Part shown: piece by piece, positions 10,156 through 20,344 of the stretch
Position numbering within the stretch: position 1 is the first letter of the stretch
Layout: each line of letters opens with the position of its first letter
Assembly: GCA_028274465.1 (NCBI GenBank)
Contig: CM051457.1
Coordinates: 59,071,550-59,135,549, forward strand
Reading direction: 5' to 3'
Source of the DNA: Plantago ovata
Lineage: Eukaryota; Streptophyta; Magnoliopsida; Lamiales; Plantaginaceae
DNA: 64,000 nt
Program-made: the position numbers and the translations under genes
The notes under the pieces: model-generated
Seen by the model: the letters and a program-made list of their open reading frames with translations, nothing else
What the model was told of the DNA's origin: nothing
Database searches by the model: none

Positions 10156-11357
10156 TGATGAACGTGTATTTTACACCTTCATTCAAGTCTTTTTTCACCT
10201 ATTTTGCTATCCTCTATGTTAATTTCGCTATATTATAGTGCATTTTATTAGAATAGTGTCGCGTTTCCCTTTAGTTTGCATTTTACAGGTTTTAGGTGAA
10301 AAACGTGGTTTTCCGGGCAATTATATTGAAGAGAACGAAGAATCGGTGTTCCGAGGACATTTTTGGAGTATCTAGAAGATTCCGGATGGAATTTGAAGTC
10401 TAGGGGACGAGTCTGAAGGCTAAAAGGTCACTAGAAGGCAAAAACCGAGTCCGAAAAGGAAAAGAAATCCAAAACGCGTCGAAAATGCGTCTCTCGCCGA
10501 ATGGAACTCCCGGGCGATTCGCCCGGGGTGTGGGGCAGTTCTCCCCACACCAGGCGGTTCACCCGGTGTGTGGGGCGACTCGCCCCACACGTTCCGAACT
10601 CCTATATATAGTTGCTCAGTTTTCTCCGTTTTTTCATACTTTTTCAGACCTTTTTTCATACCTTTCTCATTAGTTTTAGGTAGGAATTTTCCAGAGCCTG
10701 TTCTGGGAATTCTTAGCATAGGAGACACTTTTTCTTATCGATTTGGAGCTTGTGAGATCGCGATTCTTCGGAGATTGACAACCTTCGGTAACCTTATATC
10801 TCACGATTTTTCTATTTATATTTATATATCTTTCAACATGTTTTCATTCAATCTTTCTATGATTTATGTTGATTGCATGACATCTATGAGTAGCTAAATC
10901 TATCGTTGGTGATAGTATGTGATTTCTTAGCGAAGGGTTATTAATTATGCATGATGGCGGTAATGCGAATCAGACTTTGAGTTATTGCTTTATTTCTTTG
11001 ATCTATCTAATCCCTCTATCTTCGTAGTGTTGAATAAAACGGAACACATTGGACAATTCGTGATCAAAGATCTCTATGCAAAACGATCGGGTTCTTCATG
11101 CATGATTATTAACCCGCTATGCTTTGAATGATCATACTATCACTAACTTCCATTATCTTGATAAGAAAAACCTGTGCTAAGTCGTCTGTTGATTTTATAG
11201 TTTAAGTTAGATTAGATAAAGCTAGTTATAGTCCTTAGAGATCGACACTCGAGGTTATTTTACTGTTGCACTACGGTTTTCGTTTTAGTTGTGAATTGCC
11301 TTTGGCTAAAAACAAATTTATTTGATTAATTTGAATCTGACAAATTTTGGTTCATTA
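10156..11357 (+). mobile_element. Athila-like 5' LTR (type B element)
   Basis: A 1202-bp LTR inserted in the Copia integrase fragment, next to candidate target site ACAGG (10151-10155). Its last bases read GTTCATTA, a C to T change from the family terminus. The palindrome block is 10509-10590: unit 1 and unit 4 are perfect and units 2-3 are altered. TATATATAG lies at 10603-10611. The matching 3' LTR is absent; the element is cut at 14796. Confidence 0.88.
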
Positions 11358-11360
11358 AAT

Positions 11361-11378
11361 TGGCGCCGTTGCCAGGGA
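11361..11378 (+). promoter_or_regulatory. Primer binding site, tRNA-Asp type, one mismatch
   Basis: TGGCGCCGTTGCCAGGGA, with A instead of G at position 14 compared with the exact tRNA-Asp complement at 3290-3307. The minus-strand element has the same variant at 37209-37226. Confidence 0.82.
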
Positions 11379-11501
11379 CTATACTCCTTTTTTCTGTTGA
11401 GCTTATTTATATTTTCAGCATTCAATTCCTAGTTTTAGTAGTTTTTATTTTTTCTATTTGATCTCTCTGATACTCCTTTCTTAGCTTGTTACAGATACTG
11501 T

Positions 11502-13661
11502 ATGCGAAGTACACGGTCTAGGGGAACACCGCTTGCTGAATCAATCGCTGAAATCGACAGAGTCTACCACCAAAGAAGGCGACTACTTCGACGACGTGAA
11601 CTAGAGGAAATAGAGGATAACGATTTCTCTGAATCTCTACACAGTCTTTTTAAGGAAATCGTCTTAATGGCAGAAGCTAGACCATTGAAAGCATGGGTTC
11701 AACCCTCCAAGGATCGTATGAGGGGACCGGCGATTGTTCTTTCGCCTGCAACTCGAGATCTGGAAATAAAAAACCACGCGTTCCAACAACTTCCGAGGTT
11801 CTATGGCTTAGCAAGTGAAGATGTGATGGGGTACTTGCACGATATCGATGACTTCGTCAACCAACTCCCACGACCCGAAGCTGAAATAACAACGGATGAG
11901 TTGAGAATGAAGGTTTTTGCTATGAGGCTTGGCGACAGAGCCAAGTCATGGTTGAGTTCTCTACCGGCGGGTTCGCTGGACACTTGGGAAAAGGTTTTTT
12001 CAGCATTCATGGAGAAATACTTCCCTCACACCTTGACTACCGCGCTTAAGGCGCAAATCACTGGGTTCAAACAAGACTATGATGAGACCATCTACACCGC
12101 GTTCGAGAGGTTCCAAGACCTCATAAAGAAATGCCCTCACCACGGTTTTGAGCTTTCGGATCTTGTCCAACACTTCTACAATGGACTGACCTTTGAGAAC
12201 CAGCAGGTGGTGGATTTCCAATGCCGTGGCAATATTTGGGAGGAAACCGCGAAAGCCGTCTGGGCGGTTTTCGGAAGGCTTGCTAAGGGTTCGCAATTCA
12301 AGGATCCAAGAGCAATGGTTAGGAGACATGGACCTGAAGCTCCACCAACTCAGGAGGCCCCTATGTATGGGGGGAATGGGGATCGATTCGAGTGCTTTAC
12401 CAATGAGTTGAAACAAGTCCTCAAGAACTCCGCAGGAACAGCGATGTCAAACGAAGTTTGCCGAATATGCAAGAACTATGGACATGAAGCTCATATGTGT
12501 AGATCGGAGCTTGCATATGATGATGGCAATTGGGTTCAAGGAGGCGAAGAAGAAGCTTTTGCTATGGAATTTGGTACTTAAGAAGCTAGCTACGGACAAG
12601 ATGGTAGGAATCCTCGAGGTGGATTTTGGAGAAGAGGGTTCCGGAACAATCAAGGATATGCACCGGCTAGCCAAACTTATGGCCCTAACCAAGACCGTAG
12701 TAGGCTTAACTATGGTAATGATCACTGCGAAAATCCCGCTCCCAAAGAGCAACCGAAGTCGAAGACAGCTCTACTAATGGAAAACTTGCAGAAAATGGTT
12801 GATCTCACCCAAAATTTTCTTAAGCGTTATGAAGAAGATTCTGAGAAGTCTAGGGCGAGGCTTGATCGATTGGAAGAGAGAACTAGGCTTGCCCATCAAA
12901 AGATGCAAGAGTTGATTGACCGTGGAGCAAGTAGGGAGCAAGGGAAGTTGCCTAGCAACACTGAGAAGTCGATGTTCATTACCTTGGTGGGTGATCTTCC
13001 TGTTGAAATCACCATCAAGAAGGTTGCTAACTGTGAGAGTTGCAAGGATGAAGAACCCCCACTAGCCAAGGAAGAAGAGAAGGACCTTGGTTCTGATGAG
13101 AGTGAGGAGGAGCATGAGGATCCCGAGCCAGTCCCTCAAAGTTTCGATGTTAAGGTCGGGATTGGTGAACTTGAGGATATTCGTGCTACACTGGATACGG
13201 GATCTTACTCTAATGTGCTCCCAAAGAATGTGTTTGAGAAGAGTAACCTTGGAAACATATCTGAGCATAAGGCTATTGTGGAAGTGGCGGATGGATCCTT
13301 TGTGAGACCCGAAGGCGTTTTGAAGAACGTATTGGTTAAGATTGGTGATGCTTCTGTGTACACCAACTTTGTAGTTATGTCGGCGTCTACACCTGGGATG
13401 GGGGATGTTGTTCTCTTGGGTCGAACGTTTTTGACTAAACTACGCTACGTGATAGACATCTACCGAAGAACTTGCACCATTGAGGTGGATGGCAAGCGAC
13501 ATGTGTTGCGAGCCATATCTCATCCAAATATTCACTTCAATGCTTCTCACACCATTAACTACTTTGGTCTTGCTGTCTATGTTCATTCTCATTCACAGGT
13601 TCGTGGCATAAGGAGAAGATCCATGAAGGGGAAGTCTAGTACCCTCAAGAAGAAGAGCTAG
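11502..13661 (+). pseudogene. gag-pro: Athila-like gag-protease, one in-frame stop
   Basis: Begins at ATG 11502. A retrotransposon gag domain (roughly residues 80-240; motifs NHAFQQLPRFYG, KSWLSSLPAGS, FMEKYFPHTLT) leads to a CCHC zinc knuckle at 12459-12500 (CRICKNYGHEAHMC). The frame meets TAA at 12579-12581, where the copies near 41840 and 63770 read CAA. It then continues in the same frame through a coiled-coil-like stretch to an aspartic protease with intact DTGS (Asp-Thr-Gly 13194-13202), ending at 13661. Gag would form particles and package RNA; protease would process them. No RT follows, so the element is non-autonomous. One C to T change alone explains the break. Confidence 0.88.
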
Positions 13662-14796
13662 GAGAAAGAAGAAGTCGAGTCAAAGACTATAAACAATGGC
13701 GCTATCCGGGAGGTAACCCGGAGTTTTTACCGCTTTATTGAATTGCATGCATTCATACGTTGAACAATTTGCTTTTCTTTCTGTGAATTTGTTCGTCTCT
13801 GTGTCGTTTTGTGCTTATGTCTATGTTTGAGTGAACTTTTTCAAGTGTTTTTCGTAAGGAGAATGGTTTTTGGGGATTAAAAACTGAGTTTTTCGAAAAA
13901 TTTCGTCTCCCCACGCCCCCATGGGGGGCGAATCGCCCCACATGGCCAGAGAGCTTCGCGCTCTCTGGACGTGGGGGGCGATTCGCCCCACACAGGGCGT
14001 ATCGCCCCACACACGGGGCGAATCGCCCCGCACAATCTGAGGAGATGAAAAACGGGATTCACCCCCTTTTTCCTCATTTCTCCATCTTCTACACTCTCTT
14101 ACTCCTAAAAATTCCAAAAGATCAAAATTTCTTCAATCTTTCATAAAATCTTCATTACCTCATCAAATTGTGTGTTCTTTAGCTTCAATCGAAGCCCATT
14201 ACGTGCTCTTTCTTTTCATCCGAACAAATCTCTTCCTAGTTCATTCATTCGTCGGATCTGAGGTAATCTCATATGAACCCTAATTTTTCAAATTTGGGGT
14301 TTTTTTGATTTATGCTTCAATTAAGCTTATATGATGTATGGGTTGATTGTTTATGTGATTAGAAACGTTATTCACTATCAATTGCATGTTCAATTATGCT
14401 TGGTTTGTTGGTTTGAGAATTTTGCCTACTAGATGTCTATGTCTTAAGGTGGAATGCTTCTTTTCCTTCCATCCCATGTTTATGGTTGTGTTTATTGATG
14501 TGATGATGATGGACATAATGGTAGAATGCATGATTGATGAGTTTGAGGATTTATGATGCTAGATTTTTTGCTACTATGGTATGAATTGAGCCTTATGATT
14601 CAAGGCTATTTGTTGTCTAGCAAGAGCATAATGTGATATGTGCATGTCGAAGTTATATTGGTATGTTGCATGTTAGTTCTAAAAGTAGCTAGACTAGACA
14701 TGGAGGTTTTGAGGAGTTCGATTGTTGCAGTTATCTCTCGTGTGTTTCACTCTTGCATTCGCATATGCATAAGTCTATTTTGTGTCATACAAGATA
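13662..14796 (+). other. Type B leader with palindromes and probable splice donor
   Basis: Between protease and the missing env-position ORF. It starts with a small hairpin around CCGGGAGGTAACCCGG (13707-13722), then a GC-rich palindrome cluster at 13908-14037, then A/T-rich exon-like sequence ending at GAG|GTAATC (GT at 14263), then intron-like sequence. The same order occurs on the minus strand at 34350-34900 and 40170-40700. The copy stops at 14796, where a poly-T begins, before the acceptor and env ATG present in the minus copy (33800, 33794). Confidence 0.65.
13908..14037 (+). repeat. Palindrome cluster in type B leader
   Basis: Four palindromes share the LTR core: GGGGCGAATCGCCCC, GGGGCGATTCGCCCC, GGGCGTATCGCCC and CGGGGCGAATCGCCCCG. 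Between them lies a longer hairpin (13946-13968, arms CCAGAGAGC / GCTCTCTGG). Homologous clusters are 34575-34685 and 40410-40510 on the minus strand. Confidence 0.8.
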
Positions 14797-16001
14797 CTTT
14801 TTTTTTTGAAACGGAAAAAACAACTTTTATTAATTACGGAGCATAAGAAATGCTCGCAGACGATTACAAATACACACGGAGCATACTCCGGAATCAAAAC
14901 ATCCGAGATTATCCATAAATCACCAAAACAAGCTAGACAACCTCCAACCCAACCCACCCCTTACAAACAACACTTTCAACCTTAGCACCCTAGCAACACT
15001 GAACATTCCCAATTATCAAGTCAAAACACCATAACAACATGATAACTCATCTTAAAATCTTCAACAGTCCTCCACAATTCCAACAATATAGTACCATACG
15101 AATAGTCTTGAGATACCAAACCATCAATTCCTTATAATTCCAGCTGCTACCCCTAGCCAACCTCCTCCACCCTATACCCTTACGGCAAGAAATTTAAAGA
15201 TGTGGTCCGGGATAGCATCGATTTATCCCTAGACAACCCCCTACACCCTATGCCCTTACAGACAAGTGGCAAGCAATTTAATGATGTGGTCCGGGATAGA
15301 ATCGATCGATAAAGAAAGCATACCTGAATAATCCACCGCCCTTGTCAGTCAAACATTCCAAACCGAAAACACCTACACCCACAAAACATACCTCTCAAGC
15401 CGACCATGAGAACAAAAAACCAAGAGTACTAACCATCCCAACACACCACCCAATAAAACCAAATGAGGCGTATCTAAGCTACCCAAAACATAGTGCTACC
15501 CACACAACTGCTATCAAGAGAAAACGGGTGACGGGCACATCCACACGAGGACATGTAATCCGTGCACACAAGGAGATCAATTAACAACAATTAATTATCG
15601 AGTGGACACTAGAATTGGACTTAAATACAAAACCACCAACAACCTCAAAAACACCTCTTCCACAAAAATCATGAGTGCTACCCTTCTCACTTATAAAAAG
15701 AACACATAGATAGAGGAGAGGCCACAATCATTAACACAATCGTGTAGTCCAGTTCCAACAACCATGTTATCTCAATAAGAACTTACGAAAAGGACACTGC
15801 ATGAAATCCATGAAAGCAACCCACAAAACCACTTTCAAATAAAAATCTCAAAACGCATAGTATCAACACCAATCAAACAAAGCAAACATCAAAATAAATC
15901 CATCAACCATACACACGCAGGCCTTAAAACCAATCTGGAAACAATCACCTTAACAACTCACCATACTCCAAGCCACTCCGCACCCAAAATCCAGCACCAT
16001 C
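14797..16001 (-). mobile_element. Possible LINE-type 3' tail, antisense
   Basis: On the minus strand this ends in an A-run (TTTTTTTTT at 14797-14805 on plus), with TTAATAAAAG just upstream, like the polyadenylated 3' end of a LINE or retrogene. It breaks the type B intron at 14796 and is cut by the LTR at 16002. No coding domain is visible on either strand. An imperfect tandem duplication of about 73 bp, including GATGTGGTCCGGGATAG, lies at about 15166-15310. The class is inferred from the tail only. Confidence 0.42.
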
Positions 16002-17303
16002 TGATGAATGTGTATTTTACACTTTCATTTGAGTCTTTTTCACCTATTTTAGCTATCATCTATGTTAATTTAGCTATATTTTAGTGAGAATAGTGTCACG
16101 TTTCCCTTTAGTTTTTATTTTACAGGTTTTGGTTGAAAAACGAGGATTTCGGGGCAATTATATTGAAGTTGACAAGGAATTGGTCCAGAAGCCTATTTGG
16201 AGTATCTGAAGGTTTCCGGATAGGATTTGGAGTCTAGGGGTCGAATCTGGAGGTTAGAAGGCCACTAGAAGTCAGAAACCGAGTCCGAAAAGGGGAAGAA
16301 ATCCAAAAACGTGTCGAAAACACGGAATTTCCCGAATTTTGCTCCCGGGCGAATCGCCCGGGACGTGGGGCGAATCGCCCCACACCAGGCGAGTCGCCCG
16401 GTGTGTGGGGCCCTTCGCCCCACACAAATTCGAACACTATATATAGTTGCTCAGTTTTTATCCGAAATTCATACTTTTCCAGACCTATTCTCTCACATTT
16501 CTCTGTAGTTTTAGGTAGGAACTTCCCAGAGCCTGTTCTGGGGGTTCGTAGCTTAGGAGATACTTTTTCATAGCAGTTTGGAGCTTGTAAGATCGCGATT
16601 CTTCGGAGACTGACAACCTTCGGTAACATTGTATCTTACGGTTTATTCTACTTATTTTTATATATCTTTCAACATGTTTTATTCTGTGATTTCTGTTGAT
16701 TGCATGACAACTATGAGTAGCTAAACTTATCGTTGGTGGTAGTATGTGAATTCTTAGCGAAGGGTTGATAATCATGCTAATGGCTATATCGCGCATTATA
16801 CTCCGTGTTATTGCTTTATTTCGTTTATCAGGCGCAACCTATATCTTGGTATGTTGATTAATTATTATACACAATTGGACCCTAGTCGACCTAAGCATAT
16901 CTATATCTTCGTAGTGTTGAATAATTACGGAACACAATTGGACAATAGTGATTGACTTGTCAGTATCTATATCTTCGTAGTGCTTGATAATTGCAACAGG
17001 ACATTAGATTGATCAAAGATCTCCATGCAAGACCGAGGAATTTACGCATGATTATTGACCCGTTATGCTTTGAAGGATCATACTATCACCAATCTCCATT
17101 ATCTGTTAGAAAAACCCTTTGCTTTTACGTCTGCTGTTTTTATATTCTAAATTAGATTTGATAAAGCTAGTTATAGTCCTGAGAGAACGACACTCGAGTC
17201 ATTCTATTGCTACACTACGGTTTAAGTTGTAGTTGTGGATTGCCTTTGGCTAAATAATAAATCTATTTGGCTGAATCGGGACCCGACAAATTCCGGTTCA
17301 TCA
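16002..17303 (+). mobile_element. Athila-like 5' LTR, longer LTR subtype
   Basis: A 1302-bp LTR running TGATGAATG...GTTCATCA. It belongs to a sequence subtype shared with 20345-21604 and 61256-62523. The extra length comes from three diverged copies of a roughly 65-bp unit around CTTCGTAGTGTTGAATAATT (about 16842-17008); the 1.2-kb LTRs have one. Palindrome array 16344-16425, TATATATAG 16438-16446. Confidence 0.9.
16344..16446 (+). promoter_or_regulatory. U3 palindrome array and TATA box
   Basis: Unit 1 (CCCGGGCGAATCGCCCGGG) and unit 2 (GTGGGGCGAATCGCCCCAC) are perfect. Unit 3 has one mismatch and unit 4 has an altered centre. TATATATAG follows at 16438-16446. Central bases differ from 8305-8386 while arms are kept. 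Confidence 0.8.
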
Positions 17304-17306
17304 AAT

Positions 17307-17324
17307 TGGCGCCGTTGTCGGGGA
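17307..17324 (+). promoter_or_regulatory. Primer binding site, tRNA-Asp type
   Basis: TGGCGCCGTTGTCGGGGA lies 3 bp after the LTR and differs at one position from the exact complement of tRNA-Asp. The same variant is used by the minus element at 43035-43052. Confidence 0.83.
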
Positions 17325-17577
17325 CTATACTCCTTTTTTCTATTTAATTTGTTTATATTTTCAGCATTCAACCCTCAGAACAGCTCTTGGATTGTCTCCC
17401 AAAAATTTAACCTTCTTACCCTATTTCTTTCCTCCTATCTTCTTCAGTAAATTCATCTAATCTGATCTTGGTTACCTTGCGTGTTTGTGCTCTCGGAATT
17501 TTTGGTGATATTGTGTTTGATTACGCTAATAGAACTAATTTTTTGTTTTGAGTTGCTCTTACTACAGAAATACAGAT

Positions 17578-18903
17578 ATGATGTCCATGCGCGCTCGCAT
17601 GACACCCCAATTCTCGCAGGTGAGGAGAGGATCTTCCGTATACCTGGAAGATGAGTTAAGGAGGTATGAGGTAACGGAGTCCATGGTGAGGTACTTACCA
17701 AGTTATGAAGATGGAGTAGGGATGGACCCATGGAGTTTCATTCGATCCTATGTGAAGGAAATAGAAAGAATTCCAGCAGAAGGATTTACTAAGGACCAAT
17801 TGTGCCGGAAATTATTTTCTTTTACTCTGGGGTATGAGCCGAGGCGTTGGATTGCAAGGTTAGAACCAGGATCGCTGAAAACTTGGGGCCAAGTAGTAGA
17901 GGAGTTCTTGATGCGGTTCATGCCCTATCATGAGACAATTGTCTTACGTGATAGGATCCAATATTTCGAGCAAGGAGAGTATGAGCAGTTTTGTGACGCC
18001 TATGAACGTTTTGAGCTGTATAAACGTGAGTGCCCCCATCACCGTTTCGAAGATGGGGAGTTGATTTGGTGCTTCGTTGGTGGACTTCGTGAAGAGGAAC
18101 GACTTAGAGTTGATCGGTTGAGCGGCGTTCTGGGAGAATGTACGGTCGACGAGGCAGAAGAAGTCCTCCGTAAGTACGCCAGAGTTTCAACACAATCCGA
18201 TGAGGTCATACCAATTCACATCACCGCAAAGGAAGTAGATCGAGGTGAAGCAGGAAGCTCATCCGAGGAGTATTTTCAAGCCGAAGAAATCATTGAGGAA
18301 GATGCACATGCCGAGCAAGTTGAAGATGACCTTCGTACAACAAAAGTTGTTGAAGAAGTTGAAGTAACTGAGCATCTTATGGAAGAATTCAGCTTGTTGA
18401 ATTGTGCTGAAGTAGAAGAGGTTCGAGAACTTGAAGAGGAGAAAGGATTAGAAGGCGACGCCCCCCTGGAGGTGGGGGGCGAGTCGCCCAGCATGGGGGG
18501 AGAACCGCCTCCCATGACCAGTGAGTTGGATGACCCCTGCTCCCCTGTTTCTTTACTCGCAGACATTCGCATCAATCCAAAGCCACTTCCTTCCGTTACT
18601 ACTGAGGTTCTTAAGTACAAAAAAGTGAATCTACTCCTCCGAGGTGGAAAGCTTGACAAGCAAGATACACAGGAGCCACCACTAAACAAGTACCTCGATG
18701 AAGTCAAAGTGAATGTCCTCCTATTGATGAAGTCCTTATTGGATATGCCTGCAAAGCAAACCAGTCCATTCACCATGGTGAGATCTTTGAAGCTTCCTAG
18801 GTCTCTTTGCTACATCGGACCAAGAGAATGGCGGCCACCGTGGGGAGGTACTCTTGAGTCCATTCTTGAATACTCAGCCGACCGAGGCCAAACCGTTCGG
18901 TAA
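17578..18903 (+). CDS. gag-like protein of type A element (intact, 441 aa)
   Basis: The only full-length type A ORF. ATG 17578 is chosen because the frame upstream offers only a TTG; ATGATGTCCATGCGC is conserved at 3551. Residues ~45-200 look like a retrotransposon gag domain: WIARLEPGSLKTWGQ, then FLMRFMP and CPHHRFEDGEL, spaced as in the type B gag. Next come an acidic Glu-rich segment, a Gly/Pro/Ser linker encoded by palindromic DNA (18463-18512), and a basic C-terminal tail. There is no zinc knuckle, protease or RT. It may package element RNA or be a relic; the intact frame is notable in a decayed neighbourhood. Confidence 0.72.
   Translation: MMSMRARMTPQFSQVRRGSSVYLEDELRRYEVTESMVRYLPSYEDGVGMDPWSFIRSYVKEIERIPAEGFTKDQLCRKLFSFTLGYEPRRWIARLEPGSLKTWGQVVEEFLMRFMPYHETIVLRDRIQYFEQGEYEQFCDAYERFELYKRECPHHRFEDGELIWCFVGGLREEERLRVDRLSGVLGECTVDEAEEVLRKYARVSTQSDEVIPIHITAKEVDRGEAGSSSEEYFQAEEIIEEDAHAEQVEDDLRTTKVVEEVEVTEHLMEEFSLLNCAEVEEVRELEEEKGLEGDAPLEVGGESPSMGGEPPPMTSELDDPCSPVSLLADIRINPKPLPSVTTEVLKYKKVNLLLRGGKLDKQDTQEPPLNKYLDEVKVNVLLLMKSLLDMPAKQTSPFTMVRSLKLPRSLCYIGPREWRPPWGGTLESILEYSADRGQTVR
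18463..18512 (+). repeat. LTR-type palindromes inside gag coding sequence
   Basis: GGGCGAGTCGCCC (18477-18489) is flanked by C-run and G-run arms (CGCCCCCC ... GGGGGGCG) and followed by an imperfect GGGAGAACCGCC unit. It is in frame and encodes a Gly/Glu/Pro/Ser linker. Copies at 164-212 and 4098-4146 have changed but still G/C-symmetric versions. Confidence 0.7.
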
Positions 18904-20344
18904 CATCTAGTATCACTTTTTATTTACTCATTCTCTTTTGCTAGGGACTAGGTTAAGTTTCATGAGGGGGATGGGATGTGAACCATGATGTTAAGTATTG
19001 TTTGGCTTTGTGATGTTGAGTATGGTATCTTGTTTTTTAATTGCATTTGCACGTTTACCGCTTTCTTAGTTTTTTAGGTTGCATTTACTGCATTCATCCT
19101 AGGATAGTCTTGCATGTTTTATATGGAGTTTATTGCCGAATTTTTTGAAATTTTTTATTGGGTAGATTAACTAACTATGCCATTAATCATATGCTTCATC
19201 TCTATGAATTTGTTTGAGGTTTTTCTCGCTTGGCTTGTCACATTTATGTATTGCACTTAGTTAAGCTTGGTAGTCTCGACATCACTTAGTGGTGTTTTCT
19301 CTACTACGGTTCACGAAGGCCTTTATAATAGGATGATGCATGTTAGGGTCTTATGGTTGTTTTCCCGAGTAATTATGTACCTAAGAGGCAACAAGTCTTC
19401 ACCATGCTTTGAGATTGCTAAATGCCTAGGAAGGAGGTAGTGTGAGGTTGTGTGATCCTTTGTCTATAACCTATTCTTTCGAATAGGTTTGGGGAGTGGG
19501 TTACACCATCGTAGACTTGTTTTTCATTTTTCATTTCCGTATCGTGAGTTTATTTTTCCTTTTCCGTAAATTTTGCACTCCAACCTATTCTTTCGAATAG
19601 GTTTGGGGAAGTCGTGTGAGTCATTTTGTTTCTCTTTTTATTATGCTACTGCTGGCTAAAAAAAAAAATCGAAAAAAGAGAAAAAAAGAGAAAAGACCCC
19701 AAAAAGCAAAGAAGGGTCCAAAAAAGAAAGCCAAATAGCAGTTTAGCAAAGTGTTGTGTCTCATTTTCCAATTCTTGTAATGTTCGTAATCGTGTTGTAA
19801 TTTTCTATTTTTTGTCTTTTGTTTTTGAGTGTCGTCTGTTCTAGACCACCCTCGTCCTTCCAATCAGGAAGTGGTGAATAGCTTAAGACTTTACTTGAGA
19901 GATGGGTAGAATAGGGGAGTGTTATCTTTTATAAGGAACCCTCCTTCGTTTGATGAGAGCAAGTACTGGTTCGACCTCTTTGAGGGAAAGTCTTAAACTT
20001 GGTGAACAGCAGTAAGTCCTCAGTTTCATAGGCACGGGACAACCATTCGTATCTTAGCATGCTTCATTACGTCGTCACTGACTAGGTCCAGGTAGAGAAT
20101 GTTACGAGAGACTATCTTGTCTTGACATAAGTGCTTATGAGGATGTGTATAAGTCAATCGAGGTATTCTTCAACCTATATTCATGCTTTGATTTATATGG
20201 TTTTTGTTCATATGTTTTTTGATAGATTCGGTAGATTAGTTCATTTTATTTGGCATGAGACTCCATTTTGTGTCTTGCATGGTTTTTTGCATTAGAGTCT
20301 AGCTTAGTTGCTTGAGGACAAGCAAAGGTTCGGTTTGGGGAGTT
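18904..20344 (+). other. 3' non-coding region of type A element, with PPT
   Basis: No credible gene. Contents in order: the conserved block starting CTAGTATCACTTTTTATT, twin hairpin plus purine repeats (19468-19489 and 19582-19603), a shortened A/G-rich tract (19657-19738), the stretch around TTGAGGACAAGC, and the PPT (20332-20344). Confidence 0.75.

Noticed and set aside
15342..15584. 80-codon plus-strand ORF rich in Thr, His and Pro
   Set aside because: Low-complexity A/C-rich sequence in the antisense LINE-like tail; no recognisable domain or start context.
16234..16629. Antisense ORF across the LTR, repeated in several LTRs (2214-2522, 10420-10728, 60975-61322)
   Set aside because: It persists only because the LTRs are similar; the N-terminus and frame differ between copies and part is palindrome-encoded.
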